In this document: positions 34,950 through 46,220 of the stretch, one piece after another | How positions within the stretch are numbered: position 1 is the stretch's first letter | Layout: every line of letters starts with the position of its first letter | Source: Clonostachys chloroleuca | Taxonomy: Eukaryota > Ascomycota > Sordariomycetes > Hypocreales > Bionectriaceae | DNA length: 64,000 bases | NCBI GenBank assembly: GCA_037952775.1 | Contig: JBANAY010000001.1 | Coordinates: 2,542,001-2,606,000 of the forward strand | Reading direction: 5' to 3' | Notes under the pieces: model-generated | Told to the model about the DNA's origin: nothing | The model's database searches: none | Seen by the model: the letters and a program-made list of their open reading frames with translations, nothing else | Translations under genes and position numbers: made by a program

Positions 34950-37598
34950 ATGGCAGAGCGCGCGCGATCGCGGAGCCCGCTCCCTGGAGGGGAGCACGCA
35001 TCCAACCCACACGCGTCGGCTACACGATGGCGACACCAGGAGTCGACCGCATTCAACAGGTACGCCGGCAGCCACCCCGCCGCCGGAGAAGCTCGAGAAC
35101 CCACTGCGAGTGGCACGACTGGTGATCTGGCGAGCTTCATCAACAAGACCTCCCGTGTCGAGCCCGAGGGCGACGGAGTCGGGCCCCATCAATCTGTCAT
35201 GGCTGCCGCTGGCCATGTTGACGAGGGCAATGGCCTGCCCCAAGATGCCCCCGAGGATGGTCGTGTAAACGGCTCCACCGATGGCAAGGAGATTGTCTGC
35301 GGCCCGCTGCTCAACTATCGCCACATGGAGAACGGTCAATGGCATGGCAGTGTCCTCGTTGTTGTGAAGGGAGGCGGCCAGGATGTTTTGTTCGCACCAT
35401 CGCTGATCCTGCGACGGGTCGGTGTTCGGGGCGGGCTGCCGATACCAGAGGGCCAGGCCAATGGTGATGTCAACGACGAGAGCGGAGGCTCGCGAATTGA
35501 GTCTCAGCGCCTATATTCCGACCCGCGCAACACCTTCTGGCAATTCGATATTGTCGCCCCTCTGGAGCCGGGCGAGGTCAAGTACGAGTATTTCCTCCCA
35601 GAGCTGCGCTTCGTGAGCGACCACAAGCCCGCGAAGAATAACTTTTTCATCCCTGCGATCGACGAGTCGATGCGCATCATGTTCCATTCCTGCAATGGTT
35701 TCAGTGTCGGAACCGACGAAGATGCTTGGAGTGGCGCTGCACTCTGGAATGACGTGATGAGGAAGCACGAGGCTGCTCCGTACCACGTCATGTTGGGTGG
35801 TGGTGATCAGATTTACAATGACGGCATCCGAGTCAACGGACCTCTGCGGCCGTGGACCGAGATTTCGAACCCTCAGAAGCGTAGAGACTTCCCTTTCCCA
35901 GGCAAGCTCCGAGCCGAGTGTGACGACTACTATTTGAAGAACTACATCCGGTGGTATAATACGGAGCCGTTTTCGACCGCCAACGGACAGATCCCGCAGG
36001 TTAATATCTGGGACGATCATGATGTGAGACAAGACGTTGGGACTGAGATGCAGGTTTTTGAAACTAACTGAGAGGGTTGCAGATTATCGATGGTTTTGGT
36101 TCATACACTGATCATTTCATGCGATGCGATGTGTTCCGTGGCATTGGTGGTGTTGCTCACAAGTATTACCTGCTATTCCAGCATCATCTCCCCCTCCCGC
36201 GTCGACGTACACGTCAGGTATGTTTGTGATCCGAACACCGACCCATTAGCTGGAAACCGTGCAACTGACTCTCTCAGACCATGTGGCCTTGGACGGTGCA
36301 GGCCAGGGACCTGACCCAAACCAGCTCATCAACACATTTGTGGCCCCGCGCAAGGTAGAGCCCTGTTACATTGTTGGTACAAAGGCCGGCCCATACGTAG
36401 CAGAGCATTCGTATAATCTATATACTCGGCTGGGTGCTCGTATGGCCCTTATTGGTCTCGATGCTCGAGTTGAGGTGAGTGTAACCGGCTTAGAATGTAA
36501 GCATTGACACTGACATTGGGGAACCTAGCGTACACGCCATCAAATCAACTACCCAGAGACATACGATTTGATCTTTAATAGACTGCATAAAGAGCTGCGT
36601 GCTGCTGCCGATGCAGGTAAGCCGATAAGGCACCTGATCGTGCTACTCGGAATTCCTATCGCATATCCTGTAAGCAATATGTGTCCCTGGACTAGACGGC
36701 AAGATATGTGTCACTAACAACCAACAATCAGCGTTTGACATGGTTGGAAAACATTCTTCGCAGCCCCCTCATCGGGCCAGTGAAGCTGATGCACAAGCGA
36801 TTTGGTGTTGGTGGTGGTTTGTTCAACCACTTTGACGGCAGCCCTGACCTGCTGGACGACCTGGACGACCACTACACGGCCAAGATCCACAAACTGGAAC
36901 GCCTCGGCCTTATTGAAAGACTGCAGCAAGTCTCGGCTGAGTTCTCTGTTCGCACAACCATTTTGGGAGGCGATGTTCATTTGGCTGCCCTGGGGCGTTT
37001 CTATTCTAACCCCAAGCTGAAGATCCCCGCCGAGGAGGACAGTCGTTACATCACCAATGTGGTTTCTTCAGCTATTGTGAACAAGCCGCCTCCCCAGGCA
37101 GTTGCGAACTTGCTCGCGAGAAGAAACAAGATCCATCACCTCAACTCAGACACCGACGAGACATTGCTTGACCTCTTTGACAAAGATCCCGGAACGTCGA
37201 ACAAGACGGCGGGCTCTAATCACTGCACAATGCCGAGCCGGAACTTCGCTTCTCTTACAGAGAACTCGCCCAACAACCCGGGCGCTTCGGCGAATGGGAG
37301 TGTTGGCGAGGCTCCGAACAACGAGAAGCCATCATTTTTAGGCAAGGACGGGCACCACCCCTTGCACGAGGGCGAGCTTGGGGCTGGAACAAAGCACAGG
37401 TCTGCATCGATTGAAACACACGGTAAAGGTAGCGACGGTAGCTTGGACATCCGCATCAACGTGGAGATCGACCAGCATGACAGTCAAGGGTTTACAGAAG
37501 GCTATGGCCTTACTGTTCCTCTGCTCCGGTACCAGAAGCCTGCTATCTCGGCATCAGCGGCAGCTGCATCGGCAACTCCAGCGGCCTCTGCACAATAG
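34950..37598 (+). CDS. PhoD-like phosphatase, frameshifted in this sequence
   Basis: Metal-dependent phosphatase/phosphodiesterase-like protein of the PhoD superfamily. Exons are 34950-36023, 36083-36217, 36278-36474, 36529-36669 and 36732-37598. Residues 1-110 are disordered. Motifs include GPLLNYRHM, MFHSCNGFSVGTDEDAWSG, GGDQIYNDGI (about 284), NIWDDHD (352-358), RTRHQINYPETYDLIF and GGDVHLAALGRFYSNPK (about 595). All four introns have GT-AG ends. Exon 2 has a C5 run (36190-36194); one more C gives HHLPPPASTYTSD, which matches the family and fits the splice phase, for 804 residues. As written, the frame fails at the next junction. The C-terminus is disordered and ends in an Ala/Ser-rich tail. 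Substrate unknown. Confidence 0.85.
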
Positions 37599-38518
37599 AG
37601 ACGTGGACAGGTGCTGGTGTGCTCCTGGCGTCGATGCGGGCCTGTATGAGATTTCGAGGTAGACTGGCATGGACTGTATGCTTGGAACCCCACGCCTAGT
37701 CTGCCAGACTTGGCTGGGCCGGGTGTTGCTAGGCGGACCTGTCCAATGCATTGCGTTTGGGGCATCAAGAATTGCGAATATACCACCTGAAGGGGGAGAG
37801 TAGAGAGTGTGAAGAGGAGGGACTTGGAGTCAAGCCGGATATTGTAATAAATATTGAGCTAAAGAAGATCTGATAATGCCGGACATAATAATTCACCACT
37901 TTTTTCCGGACCCGAAGGTTGCTCAAAATCGACGTTTGCATGGCCAGATGCCTCCTTGATTTTCAACTACCTCTCGAAGCTTACAAAATGCGTTGCCGGC
38001 GAGATCGGAAGAGGGCATAATGGTCATATGACCCAACCGGTCAAATCCTTCTCCTCGTCTCCTCTGTTATACGTAAATATTGACCCCTTGCCTGTCAACC
38101 AGCCGGTCTGCCCCACACTCTGGGGAGCTGAGCGGCAAACCGCGGACCTGAATAGTCCATCTCGTCGACGGGGTCTGGAGCTAGGCACCGGAGCTCTTGT
38201 GGAAAAGAAGGGCCAAGCCGACTTCGGCGGGGGTCAGCCGCCTGGCTCGTTATCAGCCGCCCGCAATTGTCCAATGGCCATGCCGGTAACTCGCAGCAAA
38301 TCCACCGATATCGAGATGCACCGACCCCCACCGCCCCGCTCGCCTTGCAACTTAACCCGCGATAAACCGATTGATGATCCAGGTCGACTGATAAATACCA
38401 TCTGGCATTCCAGACGTCAGGGTTGACTGGCTTTCCCCATTTTCTTTGCTTGTCCATCCAAGTTGCTCTGTTCTCTCCTATTGCAAGTATTTGTCAAGGA
38501 ACAGAAAAACAGGTCAAA
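37599..38518. other. Intergenic: PhoD-like 3' end and P5CDH promoter
   Basis: A 920-base region between two plus-strand genes. Near the P5CDH gene are a CCAAT core around 38270 and several CCGG tetranucleotides between 37905 and 38290. CCGG half-sites are part of the PrnA target in Aspergillus proline-gene promoters, but I see no exact CCGG-N-CCGG pair. No gene. Confidence 0.5.
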
Positions 38519-40368
38519 ATGCTCTCCAGGAAGTTCAGTGCAGCTGCTGCCCGTGGCCTGCGTCAGCAGCGTGGTCTTGCTACCGCCACTCTGGCAGCAT
38601 TCCAAACTCCCAAGGTCCTAAACGAACCAAACGTAAGTACCGGTTGATATCTAAAACTAGCTCAATCTCGTGATACTGACTTGCGTGATTCAGCAACACT
38701 ATGCCAAGGGCAGCCAGCAACGGGCCGACCTGACTGCTGCTGTTGAGAAGCTCCAGAAGCAGAGCCCTTGGACCGTCCCCGTCGTTGTCGGTGGCCAGGA
38801 GGTAAGGAGTCCTCGGAATTACCCAAGTGAGCTGCGAGACCTGTGGCAGAAGCTGACCAGTAACCCGCTCTCAGATCAAGACATCCGCCCTGTCGCAGCA
38901 GTTCAATCCAGCTGACCACGCCTCGCCCGTGGCCTCATACCACACCGCAACCCCCGCCGATGTCTCCAAGGCGATCGACTCTGCCCTGGCCGCTAAGCCA
39001 GCATGGGAGGCTCTTCCCTTCGCCGACCGTGCTGCCGTCTTCCTCAAGGCTGCTGATCTCATCGCCAACAAGTACCGTTATGACATCATGGCTGTCACTA
39101 TGCTCGGTCAGGGCAAGAATGCCTGGCAGGCTGAGATTGATGCTGCGGCCGAGTTGGCTGATTTCCTCCGCTTCAACGTTGCCTACGCCGAGGAGCTCTA
39201 CAACCAGCAGCCCCAGCACAACACCCCTGGTGTCTGGAACAGACTCGAGTACCGCCCCTTGGAGGGTTTCGTGTACGCGGTGACTCCCTTCAACTTCACA
39301 GCCATTGCTGGTAACCTGCCCGGCGCACCCGCCCTGCTGGGTAACGTTGTTGTCTGGAAGCCCAGCGACTCTGCCATCCTCTCCAACTGGCTGGTTTACA
39401 AGATTCTCATCGAGGCCGGCCTGCCCAAGGATGTCATCCAGTTCGTCCCTGGTAACCCCGAGGAGGTGACCAAGGTCGTTCTCAGCCACAAGGAGTTCGC
39501 TGCCCTTCACTACACTGGTAGCACTGCCGTCTTCCGCAAGCTGTACGGCGCCATTGGCCAGGGTGTTGCCGAGGGACGTTACAGGTCCTACCCACGAATT
39601 GTGGGAGAGACTGGCGGCAAGAACTTCCACCTGATCCACCCCTCTGCCGACGTCGACAACGCTGTGATCCAGACCGTCCGTGGAGCCTTTGAGTTCCAGG
39701 GCCAGAAGTGCAGTGCCACCTCTCGTCTATATGTCCCCAAGTCCCTCTGGCCCGAGTTCAAGCAGAAGCTTGTCGCTGAGATCAAGAAAATCGCCATTGG
39801 CGAGCCCTGGACTCACAGCAACTTCATGGGCCCCGTGATCCACAACGCTTCGTTCAAGAAGCTCTCGGGTGCCATTGACGCCGCCAAGGGTGACAGCGGA
39901 CTTGAGCTTATCGTGGGCGGAAACTACGACTCCTCCAAGGGTTACTTCATCCACCCTACCGTTTACGAGGCCAAGGACCCAGCCCACCCATTCTTTTCTA
40001 CCGAGTTCTTCGGTCCCATCCTCACAACCTACGTCTACGACGATGCGGCCCCCAACGGCTTCGAGAAGGCTGCCGAGCTCGTTGACACCACCTCCGAGTA
40101 CGGACTCACTGGCTCCATCTTCGCCCAGGACCGAAATGCCATCCGTTTCGCTGAGGAGAAGCTGCGCAACGCCGCTGGCAACTTCTATGTCAACTGCAAG
40201 AGCACTGGTGCCGTGGTTGGGCAGCAGGCATTTGGAGGTGCCCGGGCCAGTGGCACTGACGACAAGGCCGGCAGCTCCAACTTGCTGACACGGTTCGTCA
40301 ACATCAGGGCTATCAAGGAGGAGTTCAACCCTACCCTAAAGGTCACATACCCTAGCAATGAGGTTTAG
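38519..40368 (+). CDS. PUT2: Delta-1-pyrroline-5-carboxylate dehydrogenase, mitochondrial
   Basis: Oxidises glutamate semialdehyde/P5C to glutamate with NAD+, the second step of proline catabolism (PUT2 in yeast, prnC in Aspergillus, ALDH4A1 in animals). Exons 38519-38632, 38694-38801 and 38875-40368 give 571 residues. An Arg/Ala/Ser-rich presequence (MLSRKFSAAAARGLRQQRGL) targets it to the mitochondrial matrix. The aldehyde dehydrogenase core shows TPFNFTAIAGNLPGAPALLG, GSTAVFRKLYG, VGETGGKNFHLIHPSADVDN and the catalytic cysteine in EFQGQKCSATSRLYVP, at about residue 353. Codon use is strongly biased to C-ending codons, suggesting high expression. Introns are 61 and 73 nt. Confidence 0.96.
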
Positions 40369-42279
40369 GAGACTTGAGATACCCAACAAAAGCACCCATG
40401 GAAAAGCATTGCATTCCACGATTTATATGATTTGGGAGTTAAGAGAACAGGATGGAATATGATTTTACGAAATGAAGGGAAAGGAGCAACTACCCTGGAC
40501 AATGGGAGCAGCCCACTCCCCATGGCGTCTTATGTAATTATATTGAAATAGTGAATCTTGGGACTCGTGAAGCCAATCTCAGTCCACTTATTAAGCAACA
40601 ATATGGAGTCCAGTATTGTGCATACGTGATCTGTGCATTGGCAGGCTCTTTCTTGCCAGTTCGAAGCCATTGAAGGGTTAAAGAAGATCAACTTGGCTGT
40701 CTCATGTTGTAGACCGTGGATTTGGCAAGCCTATGCAAGGATGAAGGCTGTGGTGTTTTCACATACGCATAAGATGGAGGATGGGCGGCCTCGAGAACAC
40801 GCCAATTAAGCTCAAAGTCTACTGGAAGAGGGACCACCGCGCTTTCTGAGTACCTGTCTAAGAGGCAGAGCTGTGTCGCGTGCCTGTGATGGATTACATG
40901 TTGCACAATGAGGTGGCCAGACATTGAGGCTGCATAAAAGGGGCCGAGATGAGGAGAAGGCCAAACTCTGCTGTCCGTCTCGCAGGCGACGATCAATGCG
41001 ACTCGCATGCGACACTGCCCAGAGCGGCGCGGCTGATCTCTAGCACAAAACTCTCTTCTTCGTTCCGCAAAGTCGCGACGAGTTAATTGGCGATGCCTGG
41101 ATTGGGTACCGAAACGCCCACCTCCGCAGCCAAAGGGCCAAATCGCCAATCGCTCGCCCACACGCCGGTGAGCTTCATCTCGAGGACCCGCCGCCGGCCC
41201 TCTGACGGTTTCCGGACCCTCCCCCAATACCCCCAGGGCAAAGTCTCACATGCTCACATCTCAAGCCATACTCGATGCCGATTCGTCCCATCCGAGCACG
41301 TTCCCTTGCTAGAGGCAGGAGGCGCACCTGGAGTCTGCGACCGGGGGCCAGGCAAATCCCAGGCCGACCACATGGGCGAGCACGGCCCTCTGATTGGCCC
41401 GTTGTCAGTCGAGCCCGGAGGGAGCACGCGACCATTTTCTTGATGATGCTTGGTCAATCGGCCTGGTGTTTGACTGCCAGATTCCGGGTCCCCTATGATT
41501 TGTGCTAGACACGCCGTCTATCTCTGGACGGCCGCAAGTGCCAGCCATGCCGTCTGGAGGCATGTTCTGTGAGGTATCTTGCCCTGGAGGGGCTGCACTT
41601 GCAACCCAAGTCCCGACCTAGTCCTTCTCTGTAGCCGTCGCCCACTCTTCTCTCACGGCCAAGGAGGTGTTCCTGCCACCGTCTCCTGCGTTAGTAGTCT
41701 GTCACGCTTGGTGATCGGCTGGGAGGCAACTTTCGCCAGCACCGCCTTCCGCGTGTGCTCTCTCCATCCCTCCATCCCTCTTCTACCTGCCCAACCCAGG
41801 TAGTGCTCGCCATCCCCGCGAGTTTTGGTCTTAGGAGTTTGCCTCTGCTACCTCCCGTCCCTACCTGTCTGTCCTGCTTCCATCAGTTATGGCCATTGTC
41901 CTCCGTCGTGCTACAGTGATCTTGCTGTCTCACACCCTCAACTGAGCTCTACTTCCCGGAATCCATATATTGCCTGCCTTTGGTGTTTGATTCAACGGGG
42001 ACGGCTCCGTGATTCGTCTCACAGGTTCTCATCTGAGCTTCCACCCTCCCGACTGGGCAACTTTTGAATGCTGCAGACACACACGGCCGCAAGACCAGTT
42101 CTACAATCACACAAACCAGAGCCTCTTAGCACTGACACCTGTTGAGTGTCTGGTGAATATCCCGTTCGCAACATTGGTCACTTGGCCTTTATTTGCCAGG
42201 GAATTTGTTCTAAATAATCTCAGTCGCCTCGACATATTATCGGGCCCCAAGCTTTTACATTGACATCTCTACCAATCCG
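40369..42279. other. 1.9-kb intergenic region upstream of bHLH gene
   Basis: Contains the P5CDH 3' UTR and a long promoter/leader for the bHLH gene, pyrimidine-rich from about 41600. Several small upstream reading frames exist, one of about 116 codons starting at ATG 41093, but none has a recognisable domain. Confidence 0.5.
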
Positions 42280-43511
42280 ATGCCTCGCCCTAACCTTCCC
42301 CCCACACCGGGGTCGCTATCTGACCTCAAGGGCCAGGACGGCACACAGAAGCTGGCATCTCTCAACATATCCCTTGAGCTGCCCCCCCAGCTCTTCATGA
42401 TGTTGCCCGCATCTCGCCGCCCACAGACCAGCATGGCCAGAGCCAGCTCCCCCCTCGCCGCAATCGACATATCCCATGCAGGCCGCCGAGACCGTCAAGG
42501 CCCGAAGGCGATCGTCTACCGCCAAAGAAAACACCTTTGCCCTCCCTCCGCCACCCACACGATCTCGCAAGATTATTCAGATGAAGCCTCCCCAAGATGA
42601 GGCCAGTGATAGCACCGTGACAAACGCAGCAAACTCGACGACAAAGGGCAAAGAGTCGGGCAAGGGCAAGGGAGCTACGAGTGCGAGCAAGGCTCCCGCG
42701 ACTGGGACTGCGGGATCCGGTGGCCAACAAGGGAAGAAGAAGCAGCCTAGTGCGACTAGTGCTGCAGGAAGGAAGATCGCAAGAAAGACAGCTCACAGCC
42801 TGATTGAGAGGAGGAGGAGAAGCAAAATGAACGAGGAGTTTGCTCTTCTCAAGAGTATGATTCCTGCTTGCACGGGCGAGATGCACAAACTGGCCATTTT
42901 ACAGGTAAGCATTTTCCGTTTCCGAGACTCTTTTTCAAGTTTAGAAAATAGATGGCTAATGTGTTAACCAGGCATCGATTGAATACGTTCGGTACTTGGA
43001 AGATTGTGTGTCTAAGCTCAAAGCGCAACACGATCAAGACCAGAGCCGTGGCCTCGTCAGCCAACTGCCATCAATTCGCGAATTTCACCCTACATTCCGG
43101 GATGATACTGCAGACATTGAAATGACGGACTCCGAAGCCGTCTCCCCAACGTTTACAGCTGTTCCCGATCATCCTAGTAACATGCACCCTCGCCACCCAT
43201 CTGTATCCCCAGCCCTTTATGCTCAAGACGCACGGGGCAGACAGCACTCATACTCGTCAGTTTCAACTGAACATCGGAACTATAGCTACAGCTCATCTGC
43301 CGGCACCTCTCCTGCTTTTGGACCACAGACACAGGGCCCTTATGCTACAAGTAATGCGGGCTCGACGCTGACGAGCCCAGCCCTCAACCCCCAGTCAGAC
43401 CTTGACCAGGAGGCCACCGCAGCCCTCCTAATGCTGAACAGTGACCGAAGAGGCTACGCTAAGGGTGCTAGTCGACGGACTGTTTCGGTTCGGGACCTCC
43501 TGAGCACATGA
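42280..43511 (+). CDS. bHLH transcription factor, two frameshifts in this sequence
   Basis: Nuclear class B basic helix-loop-helix factor. Exons are 42280-42904 and 42972-43511 (67-nt intron). The basic region RKTAHSLIERRRRSKMNEEF has the His, Glu and Arg contacts typical of CACGTG binding; the loop and helix 2 are LKSMIPACTGEMHKLAILQ and ASIEYVRYLEDCVSKLK, split by the intron. Flanks are disordered (PPTP start, Ser/Tyr-rich C-terminus ending SVRDLLST). The N-terminus needs two corrections: C7 at 42382-42388 and C6 at 42449-42454 each appear one base short. With both added the frame reads LPPPALHDVARISPPTDQHG, then SPQSTYPMQAAETVKARRRS, and the protein has 388 residues. Targets are unknown; ribosomal or glycolytic E-boxes are only a guess. 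Confidence 0.82.
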
Positions 43512-44079
43512 GGATAGGGACAGTCTTGGCGTTTATGTTTGCAATGATACACGTGGAGCATGATTATACTGATTGTGGTGTTCGAACGTCCTATTTTGCT
43601 GGCTATGTGGGAACACACTTGGATAGAATGGATGTTCGTGTCATGATCGACTGAGTCTGGCAGGGTAGCTTTCTGGGAGTTTTAGGGATTATTATTTTGC
43701 GTGTTTCTGGTGGGAATATTGCTTTCAACAACTTAGAATAATGGAAATGGTTGATCCGAACCATGGAAAAGTCGGGCACAAGTTGGCTCTTAGACAAAGG
43801 CTTAATTTATCAAAGCTTTTTTTTTTCATTCGAAATGCTCTTCTGGTAGCTCTGCGAGTACCACTCATGTATCAATATCTAAGCTGCAAAAGAAGGTATA
43901 TGCCCCGCTGAACCCATTCCATTTAAGCCAATATGTACAATGTGGCCTACGAGCCTACATTTTTAATCTTTCGCTTCCCGCCATATCGTCATGTGCATCC
44001 TTGACCAAGAAGCTGAGGGATAGTCAACATCTGTTTATCACAAAAAAGAGAGAGACCTTGTCGGTCACTGGTCCATTAC
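43512..44079. other. Convergent intergenic: bHLH and PER1 3' ends
   Basis: A 568-base AT-rich spacer between converging genes, with an T9-10 tract near 43817-43826. Presumably 3' UTRs. Nothing else. Confidence 0.55.
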
Positions 44080-45214
44080 TTACTTATACCATAAGATGGT
44101 GGGGAAAATGGTCATGAGATGCCACAGGCTGTGGGCATCCACGGTTCCGAACCAGGGTGGGAAGTCGAAGAGCTCCATGCTCATGGCGAACATGACCCAG
44201 CAGACGACGAGACCGGGCCAGATGGCCCAAGTGCGCCGTGACTTGCGGTACCTGTCGTAGCTGAACCAGCTCCAGAGGATGTTTTGGACGATGCCGCAGG
44301 CGACGTTGGCGGCCATGTTGTAGGTGTAGTCCCAGCGGATGCCCTTGAGGTACCCGACGTGGAGAAGGTAGAGGGACGCGCAGAGCAGGGACCAGACGCG
44401 GAGGAAGGAGCGGCGGCGCGGGGTGGGCAGGTCGACGCGGAAGATGCGGATCGGGGTGTAGTACATGCCGTAGAGGACGTTGGCCCCCGCGGCGAAGTAG
44501 TCGAGCTGCTCGGTCACGGGGAAATCGCGCGTGTGGAACAAGGCCGAGAAGGACCAGGAGGCGATGCCGACCCAGGCGAGGGCGACGTAGAAGGGCCGGA
44601 GGGGGTAGGAGGGCGGGATGGAGGCGCGGACCTTGCGGAGGCCGTCCCAGTGGGCGAGGAGGTTGCCGAGGGACCAGAGGACGCTGAGGGGCTCCTGCAT
44701 GCCGAGGAAACGGTGGAAGGGCCACTTGCCGTGGAACTGGACGACGGGCTGGCCGGACTGGATGCGGCGGTTGGTGATGATGTGCTGGCAGCTGTAGTCG
44801 CACTCGCTGGCGCAGTTCCAGAGGAGGAGGCGGTGGAGGAGGGCTAGAGAGGCGGGGTTGTCAGACGAGAGGGAAGCTGGAGATTTGTTTCGCAAGGTTT
44901 GGTTTCGTTGAGGTAGGTAGGTTTGGAGAATGGGCGATGAGACGTACGGATGGGAGTGTGGGCAGCGCCAGTGCCGCAGTTCTCCGTCTTGCAAATCTGA
45001 GGGGAGGTTAGCCAGAGGATCGAACATTGGGACAAGGTGAAGCTGGGTTAGATTGTGCCAACGGAGCCAACGGAAAGCTTACTTCAAGGCATTGGCCAAA
45101 CTCTGGCAGTCTGTCGCCGATGGAAGCGTGGGCGAAGTCGGTAAAGAAGACTAGGAGCAAGCTGAGGGAGAGGACCAACGTCCATAGCTTGCTCCTCGGT
45201 GATGCCATTGTCAT
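44080..45214 (-). CDS. PER1: Per1/PGAP3 GPI-remodelling membrane protein
   Basis: ER membrane protein of the CREST hydrolase superfamily needed to remove the sn-2 acyl chain from GPI lipids on anchored proteins. Exons 45214-45083, 44996-44948 and 44843-44080 give 314 residues (PGAP3 is about 320). It has a signal peptide (LVLSLSLLLVFFTDFAHA), the lumenal Cys block with LPEFGQCLE, ICKTENCGTG and WNCASECDYSCQHIIT, then about seven membrane helices. Conserved hydrolase-type residues are in LFHTRDFPVTEQLDYF and VDAHSLWHLMTIFP. The 49-nt middle exon is short but keeps frame. A second ATG six bases downstream (45208) is an alternative start. It is divergent from MPS1. Confidence 0.9.
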
Positions 45215-46220
45215 AGCATCGATGGTGTTGGCGTCGAAGTGGGAGGAGGGAGGAGACGGAAATCGGCCTGGTAGATAAGGGAGCAGGCAGCGACGAGGTC
45301 AACACGGTGGTGGTGTGAAGTGCGGTTGCGCCAAGTGGTGGGAGATAATGGTTGGAGGTTGGAACCACCAATAACACCTACCGTCGGTCTGTTCACGCAT
45401 TCCGCCGTGTTCTGGAAGTGATTGGCCACCAATGGCCGGATGCCTAGTCATCGGGAAACCGGGGCACGTCTCAGCTCCGGCCAGTTAATGGGCTGCATTT
45501 CATCTGATCTGTGCGGAGGGTCTGATTTGATCTACTCTGGCCACATTGGATTTTTTGCAGGTGCCTTGATTGAGTCTCATGTCTACAGTGTCTACATCTA
45601 TGTTCGCAGCACACTACTGCCAAGGTATTGAGTTTGTATCTTCTCCAAAAGCTGTGTAAGTAACCTCGTGGCACTAGTACCCGGATGGTCATCTAGGTAG
45701 GTACCTCTATGGGTGTCATCTTGATTATATGCCACCTGGGCACTCTGTACGTTTCCATTTGAAGGCATAGCCAGAAGGGGACGCAATCAATCGCAGCCAG
45801 CGTACATTGACTCATCCGTTTCCAAGATTTCTCGACCCCTTATCGAACACATTATATACTCCTAACCTATCATGGTCAATGCAAGGAATAATTACAACGT
45901 CCTTGGTGCTGCTCAAAGTGGGGCTACGGGCCCAACGAGCTCCGTTGCTCAGGGCAACGGCCAATAACATGATTGGCCCAACCTCGAAACCTCCAAAATA
46001 ATTCCCTGTCCCTCCCATATCTTTCCTGGTGATGTATACACACGCGCCGCTCAGCTTTTCTTGCTGCAATACAGTTTGTTTTTAATTTCTTGGACCATGC
46101 CCTTACTTTACACGTAAATCGCTTCTTGAAAACCTCTACCGACAACCACAACCTGTATATCACCACTCGGGCTGCCACTAACACCGTTTACCGCGTTTCC
46201 GCCGCAACACCAACACAGCA
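45215..46220. other. Divergent promoter region PER1/MPS1
   Basis: About 1 kb between divergent starts, including the MPS1 leader. No exact ACGCGT cell-cycle box was found by eye, only ACACGCGCC near 46029. No gene. Confidence 0.5.

Noticed and set aside
37900..38300. PrnA-type CCGG sites in the P5CDH promoter
   Set aside because: Several CCGG tetramers but none in the paired CCGG-N-CCGG form; not above what GC content would give.
41093..41443. A frame of about 116 codons upstream of the bHLH gene
   Set aside because: GC-rich leader region, no homology cues; at best an upstream reading frame.
5153..42454. Programmed frameshifting or C-insertion RNA editing as the cause of the broken frames
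   Set aside because: No shared slippery heptamer, no stimulator structure, one site goes the other way, and intact C6/C7 runs exist; assembly error is far simpler.
44284..44847. A 187-codon plus-strand frame across PER1
   Set aside because: Val/Glu/Gly-biased antisense shadow of a GC-rich exon.
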